DNA of 64,000 bases from NCBI GenBank assembly GCA_963556145.1, contig OY744462.1, positions 2,232,001 to 2,296,000 on the forward strand. The letters run 5' to 3'. The stretch's first letter is position 1; each line of letters opens with the position of its first letter. Positions 54,815-64,000 of the stretch are shown here, piece by piece. The stretch comes from Hygrocybe punicea (Eukaryota; Basidiomycota; Agaricomycetes; Agaricales; Hygrophoraceae). The position numbers were made by a program, and so were the translations under genes. The notes under the pieces were generated by a model that saw only the letters and a list, made by a program, of their open reading frames with translations, had not been told where the DNA came from and did no database searches.

Positions 54815-57424
54815 TCGGGGCACAGTGCAGACGTGGTAGGTTGGCCGTGTGGTGGCCAAGGCAGCGGTGATGGTCGGTCATCGTGGTGGTGTGCAAGTGA
54901 GTTGGGGGTGCTCGAAAATGGGCAGGAAACAGGTGCCCTGGGTGTTTACCAAGTGGGGGTGGGGTTTGGGGCAAAAGGTGGCGAGGTGATGTATTTGGGC
55001 TCCCCGTTGTCCCGGTCTCAACGCAAATGCGATGCGGGGGGTGGGTTGGCCACGACCAGGTGGTGGGTGCACCACCATCCTCCTGGTTACCTTGCGGTTG
55101 CAGCGCCAATGTCGATTGATGTGACATTGTGCATCCACAAGGTATGTTGGTGGTTGGATGGCCATGGCCTTCATTGTGGTCATGGTGATGGAGGTAGTGG
55201 CCGCTATCATCTTTGTCCTTGTCATTTGTTGTCCTCGTCGGGTGTGTGGTGTTTGTGTTGTTGGTACTGCTGTCATCGTCATTTGTGTAATTAGTAGCTA
55301 AGAAAAAAGACAAAAAAAAACACTTACCTACTGCAACGGGGGGTGGGTGCACCGCCCTCCTGCTGCCCTTCTCCCCATGTCCCATCGTTGTCCGTTGTTG
55401 TTGTTTGCCATTCTGTTACGGATCGCTGTTCTTATAGCGGGCTCTGGCAACAACAAACCAAACGAGGATGATTAAGATAAAAGCGGATACAGACAATGGT
55501 AAAGGAGGAGAGGAAAAGGAAGTCTGGGATATCGAGTAGCGGTCGGGGGAAGAGTAGCTAGACTAAACTTAAGGGTACTGACTACGAATGTCCTTGATTA
55601 TATACTAGTGAATGACTTCAGGACCAGCTTCTTCGTCATGCGTGGCTGCATGGAGAACAAGCTCCGAGATGAACGGCGTCTTGCTTGGCTTCGTGGTCTA
55701 CGCGTTTTGGGGTACCAATGAGGTGGCCAATGGCTGTATTGTGGGTCTGGTGTCAACAGACAACTGATCCGGTGATTGTGCTGTGCAGTATTGTTGAGTG
55801 CTTGTATAAGCGTGAATGATGTATCGGCGGTGATCGGATGATGGGGGTAATCATGGGGATTAGGATACCGTCGTTGATTGTCTTCGATGATGTTCCGGAC
55901 CCAGGTTATGACATTGTCTTGGGACGCTGAATTGGAGACGGGGTCGGAAGCGGGGGTTAAATCGGGGTGAAAAGTAACACATTCTTATTGTTGTTGTCGC
56001 CGTAGCTGTGGGTTGGTGATGTTGATGTATGACGTGGGTACCGTGATACTACCCAAATAGGGACTGGTTACGGATACACGGGTGTACGGATCAGGAAATC
56101 TTGATCTGTACCCATATCCGAGGTGATCCATATCCGTGATCCGTGTTGATCCACCCAATCTGTGCATTTGCCTAATCATGTCTGGACCATGGATCTGCTT
56201 GATCTCAATTGGGTCAAACAGTCAAGTGGATACTCCTTGGTTTTTGTACTTACACTTTTTGTCATAAAATCCTCCTGGTAAGCTGAAGAGGCTGCATAGG
56301 AGCACATTGATTTGGACATAGTCAGAATTGATGCTCAAATGAGATATATAGACCAGGTCCCCTCTGTTTGATCCTTGTCATAAATGAACCCAGCTCTGCA
56401 CAATGATGCATCAGTCCTGGGTATGCAAATTAAAAAGATCTATCTGCTCCACTATCAGGATCAGAGTCATATACTTGATCTTATTCACACTCAAAATCAG
56501 TAGACAAAAATGACATAACTTATCCAGATTCTGACTCTCCATGAAGACATGACCTGAACAGGCTGGTACAGTGGAAGCAGACATCATGGAACCATCATGA
56601 CTCAAGCAAAGTTGCTATTCCATGATTTTGAAGATTGTCACAGCCTCCAATCTAGACTGATGATATAGGTGTAAACCAAAGTATTTAAAGGATGACACCA
56701 ATCATTACCTGGGTCCTTAACATCCATAAACCAGGGTCCTTCATTGTTAGATGCAATGCCACAACAGTGTCACTGATGGCTTGAGGATAACCACATGTTT
56801 GATATGCATTCTAGAGACATTTCGCTAGTTCCTCCCAATTATCCTACAATTCACTTTTACAGAGTGATTGTCATCAATGAGAATCATCATTGCTTTCATC
56901 TTCTTCCACATGACACAAGAACATCATGATGGAGTTTAATGCCCTTGCCTACTCCCATGTCTGTACCAATAAGAAAGTTTCATGTAAGTTCAACTTGAAT
57001 ACAATGTCAATTTGGGTCATACTAATGTTGCCTAATAGTTGCAGGCTTTAACAAGGATATATGTTATATTGTAGGAGATATTCACTTATACTAAATGCAC
57101 ACTCATCTCCTTGTAGATCACTCACACCACTTCTACTGTTTACAGAAAGATTAAGATCCTTGTAAAATGTTTTGTTGGAACTTAATGTTACATCTTCCCA
57201 TCTGCTAACGTAGGAATTATATGAATGCTTCCCAAAAGTAGATTGACTATGTTTCAGGTGTTGTCACTGCATTGTTAAATAAAAAGGTGATGTATCCATT
57301 CATGAATCATGCAAATGTCCACCTCCTGAATGTACCTGATTGCTTTGATTTGTGTTTTTTTGCATCTTTAAATTTTATACTTGATATCTGATTATCTGAA
57401 TGCTGTATGAATCATAAATATTAG
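54815..57424. other. gene-free repeat region
   Basis: Contains a GGTGGTGG-rich part (54830-55370) with a variant module TCGATTGA at 55112, a possible further LTR beginning TGTTACGGATCGCTGTTC near 55413, a GGATACACGGGTGTACGGAT and ATCCGTGATCC palindromic stretch at 56060-56155, and then AT-rich DNA without features. No gene is recognised. Confidence 0.5.
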
Positions 57425-57710
57425 CTCAAAGAACAAATATAAAGAAAAATGTTATATATGTACTTCTAGCCCTTGCACAAATGAACAACTTTCTCTATAC
57501 AATCTTCTTCATAGGAGCTGATTTGATGCCATAATCTTACAATATCATTTTGTGTCTCAAAAAGGATCAGTTTACCATCTATTTCATCTGCAACTCACCA
57601 TACACTAAATATTATCCAAATCTAATTACAGGAGCCAATAGCCCTTCAAAAATGGTACATCTTTCACTCTGTAACTATATCAATCTATCAGGTATTTCAT
57701 GAGTTATTGT
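57425..57710 (-). repeat. diverged copy of one hairpin-B arm
   Basis: The order AAATATAAAGAAAAA, TATGTACTT-TAGCCCTT, TTTGATGCCATAAT-T-ACA, TATCATTTTG, TTTCATC--CAA-TCACCA and TAGCCCTT--AAAT-GTAC follows the right arm of hairpin B (24634-24912). No opposite arm is nearby, so this locus holds a single arm. Confidence 0.7.
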
Positions 57711-57774
57711 GTATTTACTGTAATTGTTGTAATTAGCACTTTTTTTCACTGTCAATGATTATGCAAACAGCTGT

Positions 57775-58225
57775 AATTTTACCCTCGATTTTTCCTATCA
57801 CTGTGCCATTGCAACCTCTTCTTCATATCCTCATTTCTGCTTTCCTTTGTATCATCTTGTCAGCTGAGAACTCTCTTGACTGAAAGTAGATAGATGATTT
57901 TTGTGTTATAAAAATAGTGCCCAACTACTATATCAAAAGAAGAAATCTAGTCTCTCCTTTTCCTCTTGCTGAGAGTCCTTCTATTAGTGCAATGACATAT
58001 CCGTAGAACTTGTTGGCACTCACTACTTCTTCTTCACCCTTCTCATAACTATCTCTCTATACTGCTCACCATTCAACACCTGACTCACCATATCTGACAC
58101 CATTGGTATTGTCACCCTATACCAGCTTAGTTAGATTTTGATAGTACTTGTTTGCTGGCTTTTCCTTTTTCATCTTATTGAAGCTCGATACTAACTATTC
58201 CACTGTCATTGTTATATTGACCTCT
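57775..58225 (-). repeat. old LTR-like repeat, subfamily B, inverted
   Basis: Inverted relative of 4800-5250. Shared motifs include CTTGACTGAAAGTAGATAGA, CTCACCAT--CTGACACCAT-- and TTCATCTTATTGAAGCT. Strongly mutated. Confidence 0.55.
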
Positions 58226-58434
58226 TAGGTTTTTCATTATCCAGAGTCACTCGATACTCATCATGATACTACAAAGTTTCAGAACATGTTAAAAAGCTAC
58301 TGTCCCCCCATCTTTATTAACTGTAAGTGGAAAACCCAGCGTATTAAGATAATAATATTGCCTATTTGAAAGATCTTTTTTTATGTTTCATAACATGTTA
58401 AAATTTATAACAACTTATATATTACAGCTAGGGT

Positions 58435-58882
58435 AGTTTTATTTGGCACCCTAAGGTGCACACAACTTGCCACATACCCCTTATCTTATATAGTAGTAGC
58501 TAAGTGATATACATCTAATGAAACAGTTTTAATTAAAGTTCTATTGGTAGTAAAGTCATAGAAATTTTCTGATGAGTAATCTTACACTTCTAGGTGTTCA
58601 TAGAAAAATAATGCTTTGTTTTGATTGAATAGTTGCTTGGAAAGAAAGAACTCATTTGAGATTACTGCCTATATCTAAACACCAACTAAACAGAATTCAA
58701 CAAGAATTAGTTTTTGTATATCTTAGTCTTCACACGGCATAGACATAATTTTTCAGTTATTTTATCACCAGTAAAATTTAAGTTAAAATTGATTAGTTAA
58801 AATTATTTTATTTAGCTATTACTTCATAAGATAAAGGGTACGTGAGAAGTTGGTTGCACCCTTGAGAGCCAAATAGAATAAT
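58435..58882. mobile_element. AT-rich MITE, copy 1
   Basis: The left end GTAGTTTTATTTGGCACCC is matched by inverted sequence near 58870 (GAGAGCCAAATAGAATAATC). TTATCTTATATAGTAGTAGC and GCTATTACTTCATAAGATAA form the inner parts of the inverted repeat. A second copy in the same order is at 62435-62886. There is no coding sequence. Confidence 0.65.
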
Positions 58883-59089
58883 CCTTATAGCTATTCATAA
58901 ATTATTGTACATTAGTCACAAATCCAAAAAACATTTTTGGTTTCGCGAAGTTTGTAATTTATTTCTTACTTAATTCCAAATGGATTTTAAAGATTATATG
59001 GGCTAAGTCATAGTAATAAATAAGGTGGAGATATCTAACACCAAAATTAAATGATTTGACTTAAAATTCAGATACTATTTAATTTATAG

Positions 59090-59400
59090 GGCAAAACAAA
59101 CATTTAAAATTTTATTCAATAGAATTAAAATATCTCATAGAAGTAGCTATTTTTAGGGCTTTTACTGTTATATTGAGGGAATAAGAGTTTGTTTAAATAT
59201 AAAAGTATATAATTAGCAGTATAAGAACTAGTGTATTTACTAATCATAAATTATAAGTCATGTAAGAGAGTATGGAGTATTTTAGAAACTAAAAAATACT
59301 CTCATCCTCTCAGAATATAATAGTAAAAGCCTTAAAAACAGCTACTTCTATAATATGTTTCAACTTTATTGAATAAAAATTTAAATACCATTTTGTGTTG
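59090..59400. repeat. AT-rich hairpin beside the Tc1/mariner element
   Basis: ATTTAAAATTTTATTCAATA, CATAGAAGTAGCTATTTTTA and GGGCTTTTACTGTTATATTG on the left pair with inverted sequence at 59318-59400. The arms are about 90 bp. Confidence 0.65.
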
Positions 59401-59509
59401 CAAACTAAATAATACCTTAACTTTACAGTTGTTTTCGTAATTGTTGGCACTCGCGCAGAATTTTGATGAATTAGGCAGTAGTCAGACTTAGTCATTTTTC
59501 AGCTCCTCT

Positions 59510-60884
59510 GTGCTGTATTCTCACCAGACCAAGGCCCGCTCTTGCTGCAAGAAGATTTGCAGGCAGCCCAGCATCATCACCAGTGAGCTTGATGCTCAGT
59601 TCTCAGCCTCAGATACTGGCAGTGATAGTGAACATTCAACTCATTCCAATGCGACAACCATTGTCTCACAAAAACGACCACTTGAAAAGTAACAAAAAAA
59701 AAAGTTGTGTTCCCACTGCTCCCACTGCTCCTGCGTCCATCCTACTCACCTACATATCTGCAATATACTCAGCAGCTGAGATGCGAAAGGCTGTGTCCAA
59801 GTGGACCCCAAGGAATCTTTCTTTTCAGCTTCGTTCAGATGAGGTTTGGGACACCGTAAAGGCCCAGATCCTGGTCAAGATTTCTGCAGCACTGAACCCT
59901 CCTGTGCTTGACTTCACTCACTATGACATCCTTCTCTACATCCCTCGTGTCATCTCCAAACCTGGCATTCCATTTGTTAGCGAAGCCGACTATGCCATTC
60001 TTCTGTAGAAAACACCAGGCAAGGACAAAAACAAGACTGGGATGCTCATGAACCTCACCATCGTTCAGCTTGATGCTGGGGCTGAGAAGGAGAATGTTGC
60101 ACCCAAGGACAACGCAGCTGGAAGCGGTGGGAAGTCGAAACCAAGGACCAAAGATCCGAGCTTGCTCCCAGGCAATATGAAAAAGATGGGCCAAATAGAG
60201 GCTCTATGGGAGAGATGGAGATGCGAGAAGAAGCAGGCGATGTGTTTCGAGGCCTTTTGCTACATTGATGCCGACGGTAATCATCTTATACTCAACAATA
60301 AGCGTCTTGATTGCTGGGTGGCTTCAATTGTGAGTTACTTATGTTCCTGAGCATGCCCAGTGTATTGACGGCTCTCACAGCTACGGGATGATGAATATGC
60401 TACCATTGATAGCCCTTCAAATCACTGAAACTTCAACCTTGATATCTGGAAACTCTCCCTGGTCCTGCACTAACGCGCAAAAGCCCAGGCTGTCAAAACT
60501 GTGCAGTCAGTCACTGCGCCGATCTTCAATGTCAATATTGGAAAAGGACTCGTTGACTTACTGCATTCAGCTGGCATGCAGCCGCCTGCACCTGCCATTC
60601 TTCCCGCTCAGGCTGCACGAGCAGCTCACATTGACGTTTACAATTTAGACTGCCCAACAGTTCTCCAGACAAATCGCAAGCCTGGGCCGGATATGTCAAT
60701 CCCTCATTTTTGCAAGGAGTTTGAGCTTGGTGCTGAGGTTCAGGAGAAGTTTGAAGCAAATAGATACTTCCATGCATGTATGCTGAGGTTCCTCACCATC
60801 CAGGACCTCACGAAGATGGACTTTATGTTGGGAGAGGTTGCCATGGTGAGAGATGCCATCCAGCGTTGGTCCACCATAGCGTAA
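59510..60884 (+). pseudogene. passenger gene: Ubl-like and SAM-like domain protein
   Basis: The acidic/serine N-terminus (ELDAQFSASDTGSDSEHSTH) leads through a poly-A frameshift near 59695 into DEVWDTVKAQILVKISAALN, LDFTHYDILLYIPRVISKPG and SEADYAILL, which looks like a PB1/ubiquitin-like fold. After an in-frame TAG at about 60006 comes a lysine-rich linker, then ALWERWRCEKKQAMCFEAFC YIDADGNHL with a Cys/His pattern. An intron (about 60331-60380) and two more stops follow. Then come VTAPIFNVNIGKGLVDLLHS and a C-terminal SAM-like helix bundle (IPHFCKEFELGAEVQEKFEA, LRFLTIQDLTKMDFMLGEVA, ending RWSTIA). I recall similar hypothetical proteins from Agaricomycetes. Function unknown; fold guesses are by eye. 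Stops are all explicable as C-to-T. Confidence 0.65.
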
Positions 60885-61045
60885 TCTTTTGTTGCCATCA
60901 TTCATTTGTTCTCGCCGTAATCTTACAAAGCCTGTTGCTTCCAATCGCGAAATACATACATTCATTGTCCAAGTACATATAAGAAACAAGAGGGTATGAA
61001 GATGAGACTGAAAAAATGTGACAATGGTAACAAGTGAAGTTACTA

Positions 61046-62091
61046 GATATAACCAGCATGTGCTATGAACCCACAAGCATCCTCAGGTGACACAATGTTG
61101 AGGACCTCATACATGTCAAAGAGAATCCCATCACCTGTTGAGGCGGCGTAGTAATTGCAGTGGCGGCGAATGAAATGCTTGATTTGCAAGAAGGCCTCCT
61201 CAATAGAGTTGAGATCGGGGGAGTATGGTAAAAGATACTCAATTCGAACACCAAAACGATTGACGAGTTCAAGAAGCTCGTAGCTGTGATGGATCTTGGC
61301 GTTGTCGAGTACTAGAACACTGAGATGGCCAGGATAGGGATTGCAGAGCAGGAGCTGCAGTGATCTAAGGTCAGAAAAGGGTGAACAATATATCAGGATA
61401 GCATACGCATGACAGAGTGCTCCATCCAGTGGAGGCATACCGCCTTCGTGAGGGACCCTTTAACTGATGTTCCAGACATGAACCCATCAATAGTAAGGAT
61501 GCCGATTGTTGAGGTACATCTCCCTTGCACAAATGGCAGCGACTTGTGGGCATGGGAACCTTGTTTGGACCTGCCATAGCGCCTTCCAACAGTCTGCTCA
61601 TCCTTCGAGACTTCATCAATGAACCCAAGTTTTTTGGCTATATATTGTGCCATGCGAGACATAAAATTGGCACGTCGGGTCTCATTGTGTTCAATTGCAA
61701 TGCGCTGGAGCCGTTTGCAGCTGACGCCAGCCCGGGATAGTTTGTTATGGATAGCAGAAAAGTGGATTAAGATGAAACGATTGGTTCTGAGCAAAGAAAG
61801 GAGTTCGTCGAGGAAGTAGTCGGGGTTAGCTTTGACAAGTTGTAATAGATACTAAACATCGTTGTAGTCGAGTTGGTGAAGGCATCCAGCGTGAGAGGGT
61901 GTGTTGGTAACTACATCTCCAGTTGTCCGCCAAAGTTTGAGAATATGGTAAAAGGTTCGTTTGGAGAGGCTGCAACACAAGAGAATGTCATTGAGAGGGA
62001 AAAGTTGACGTTCATAAAGCTGGATGGCTGCGATCTTGACATCGCGGCTGATACGACAGTACATTGATGGTACAGAGGAGCTGAAAAACAA
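61046..62091 (-). pseudogene. Tc1/mariner transposase (DDE), one nonsense codon
   Basis: The N-terminal helix-turn-helix reads ISRDVKIAAIQLYERQLFPL and LSKRTFYHILKLWRTTG. After LDYNDV an in-frame TAG (near 61855) takes the place of an expected Gln codon; YLLQLVKANPDYFLDELLSL and LRTNRFILIHFSAIHNKLSR continue in the same frame. The first catalytic Asp is in LGFIDEVSKDEQTVGRRYGR. After GTSVKGSLTKAVCLHWMEHS a probable short intron (about 61335-61395) leads to PYPGHLSVLVLDNAKIHHSY (second Asp) and LLPYSPDLNSIEEAFLQIKH (third acidic residue), ending AHAGYI. Reverting the single TAG would give a complete protein, so loss of function is recent. Confidence 0.85.
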
Positions 62092-62434
62092 CTAAGTCTG
62101 ACTACTGCCTAATTCATCAAAATTCCGCACGAGTGCCAACAATTACGAAAACGGCTGTAAGTCAAATCATTTAATTCCAGTATCAGATATCTTTAACTTA
62201 TTTAATACTATAACTCAGGTCATATAATCTTCAAAATTCATTTGAAATTAAGTGAGAAATAAGTTAAATGCTTTACTGAACTAAGAATGTCTATTTCTTT
62301 GTATTTGTAGCTAATGTATAATAATTTACAAATAGCTATAATTTTAGTTATTTATGAGATCAGCAAGATATATATAGAATAAATTATTTATGCTAATTTT
62401 CAGATGTTGAAAATCAGAATATACTATAATTTTA

Positions 62435-62886
62435 TGAATTATTCTATTTAACTTCTCAGGGTCAACACAACTTTCCACATACATCTTATCATATATAGTG
62501 ATAGTTAAATAAGATAATTTCAATAAATCAGTTTTTACTCAACTTCTGTTAGTTGTAAAATTCTAGAAAATTGTATTTAGTAGACTTACATGTTTAGATT
62601 CTTATAGAAAAATAGTATTTTGGTTCTATTATATAGTTGCTTAGGAATAATTGACTCATCTAGAATTTGTACTTATATTGAAGCATTAACTGAACATATT
62701 TTGACAAGAATTAATTGTTGGATATCGTAGCCTTCATATCAAAGAGCTGTAATTTCTCAGTTATTTTATCACTAGTAATACTTGAGTTAAAATTGATTTA
62801 TTCATAATATTTTACTTAGCTACTACTATATAAGGCAAGAGGTGCATATGAAGTTAGATACATCCTGGAGTGCTAAATAAAACTAC
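62435..62886. mobile_element. AT-rich MITE, copy 2
   Basis: Same order as 58435-58882: TCAACACAACTTTCCACATA, a central CAGTTATTTTATCACTAGTA, and the inverted end CTAAATAAAACTACCCTAA at 62867-62885. Diverged by roughly a quarter of its positions by eye. Confidence 0.65.
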
Positions 62887-63328
62887 CCTAATTTTATTCA
62901 AGCTTATTCTAAATAGCTTCTCAGGAGCTATTAAGTTAGAAAGGCATAATTGTGGATTGGAGGTACTTTTAATATTATAGCTTCTTTCTTACTCATCATA
63001 TAATCATCTAATCATACCAAAAAAATGATATTTCAAGAAAACCATATTTTAAACCTAGCATACTAACCAAAATTTCAAAAAGTTTCTCCACATAACAATT
63101 CTGTTACATATCTGTTATTATTTTTTTTAGAATTAATGTATAGTTTTCAAATATGATGTAGTGGCAAGGTCAGAATAATGATCCTAACCTGAGAGTTTTC
63201 AGTGTAGAAGTGACAGGGAGGAGTTTAACAAGCTTCAGTGAAATAATAAGAAACAAAGAGTAGAAAGCTGCCAAGGAAAACTACTGATAACTATTGAGAC
63301 CAGTCGAAGCCGACGATGTTGGGTACGG
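62887..63328. other. AT-rich flank and partial LTR copy
   Basis: AT-rich without genes to about 63175. From there to 63328 sequence resembling the first 140 bases of the TGTAGATG LTR (GATCCTAACCTGAGAGTTTT, GTGTAGAAGTGACAGGG) precedes the better copy. Confidence 0.5.
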
Positions 63329-64000
63329 TGTAGATGCGGGTTCTTGGTGACTTCGGAACAATAAAGATAAAAGATCCTAACCTGTGGGTGTCAGCATAGA
63401 AGTGACTGGATAAGTCAGTGTCGGGAATAGTAGTAAAAGGAAGGGAATGTTAGTAAAAGTAAAGCCGCCGCATAAAACTGGACTAATAACGACGAATCCG
63501 GCGATGAATGGAGTGAAAATGGACAAATAATGAAGAACCCGACGATGCCAACCATGTCGGGTACAGCGGGTCGGGTCGGGTTGGATCGGAAACGATGAAC
63601 AAATATATGGGAACAATGATAAAGACGACGAAGTGGACTATAAAAAGCTAAGGGTCTATGTGGACGAGCTTTTGAAGGGATTAAAAGGCGATTCTGACTA
63701 TAGGGAAACGGGGACTAAAGGTATCTCTTTTTTTGTACGGTCGTCGGGGACCATTTTTATAGTACATGAGTGTGTAGTCTACTTTCAGACATGTCTACTT
63801 TGGCTGATAGAAACTACAAAGAAAAGATGGAAAGGGGATGTGGAAAAAGGGGGGTTGCAAAGCGACGTAGACAGGAACATGGAGGGGAAAATGAATATCC
63901 ATGAAAAATATGTGAAATGTTCTACATATCTCTGAAAGGACGATGGGATGCATAAATATGGTAAGTCCGAAGTCGGGGATTGACTCCGATGAGATCCATC
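63329..64000 (+). repeat. LTR-like copy running off the window
   Basis: Starts TGTAGATGCGGGTTCTTGGT and matches the minus-strand copy ending at 54814 over its full visible length to ATGAGATCCATC at the window end. CpG sites are largely intact (GTCGGGTACAGCGGGTCGGG), so this is a younger copy than 52891. Whether an internal retroelement follows cannot be seen. Confidence 0.7.

Larger units (their letters stand above)
59426..62157 (-). mobile_element. Tc1/mariner transposon with passenger gene (2732 bp)
   Basis: Terminal inverted repeats of about 80 bp start CAGTTGTTTTCGTAATTGTT on the left and CAGCCGTTTTCGTAATTGTT on the right. TA dinucleotides flank both ends (59424-59425 and 62158-62159). 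The transposase is on the minus strand. A second gene fills the other half on the plus strand, converging on it. Few differences separate the two inverted repeats, suggesting modest age. Confidence 0.9.
58883..62340. mobile_element. AT-rich long-inverted-repeat element carrying Tc1/mariner
   Basis: Arms of about 190 bp are 58883-59075 and 62161-62340 (inverted); for example TAAATTATTGTACATTAGTC pairs with a stretch near 62320, and TTACTTAATTCCAAATGGAT with one near 62250. The Tc1/mariner element and an AT-rich hairpin at 59090-59400 lie between them. The host element is non-coding. Confidence 0.6.

Overview
The window looks like nuclear DNA of a filamentous basidiomycete, most likely an Agaricomycete. 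The genes carry many 45-75 bp GT-AG introns. The conserved proteins (SCAP, a short Pdx1/E3BP, RAD1, a MIF-like tautomerase, a PI-PLC-like protein) look fungal. The mobile DNA (KDZ and Plavaka transposases, hAT, Tc1/mariner with a passenger gene, Ty3/Gypsy, Helitron ends) is the mixture typical of Agaricomycete genomes. All identifications were made by reading the sequence; no database search was possible.

Layout. 1-6.8 kb: transposon graveyard holding a Ulp1 (C48) protease remnant, a 1.23 kb hAT-like non-autonomous element with 8-bp target duplications, a decayed KDZ transposase and a probable Helitron. 7.1-22.6 kb: a gene island with SCAP (-), PDX1 (+), a conserved acidic/serine-rich protein (+), a possibly broken secreted protein gene (+), a complete six-exon MIF gene (+), a PI-PLC X-domain protein (-) and a ten-exon RAD1 (+). 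23.4-25.4 kb: an outer stem enclosing three abutting long hairpins. 25.7-32.3 kb: a four-level nest, in which a Plavaka fragment is split by a TAGTGTTG element, that by a hAT, and that by a small LTR retroelement with two apparently identical 155-bp LTRs. 32.3-39.3 kb: further TAGTGTTG/TAGTGATG elements, a truncated Gypsy gag-protease and a second STQT-type LTR element. 39.3-44.2 kb: gene-poor, two MITEs. 44.2-48.7 kb: an almost complete Plavaka transposase. 48.8-50.8 kb: a small unidentified gene (-) and a METTL16-like methyltransferase pseudogene (+). 51-58.3 kb: old LTR copies and repeats. 58.4-62.9 kb: an AT-rich MITE nest with a 2.7 kb Tc1/mariner element that carries a convergent passenger gene. 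63.3-64 kb: start of another LTR copy.

The island genes are ordinary housekeeping genes: sterol sensing (SCAP), pyruvate dehydrogenase assembly (PDX1) and the DNA damage clamp (RAD1). SCAP and PDX1 are divergent. The most unusual items are the multi-hairpin structure, the passenger gene of the Tc1/mariner element, a recurring TCAATTGA-spacer-AGG module shared by otherwise different repeats, the nested insertions, and signs of C-to-T decay at CpG in the repeats.
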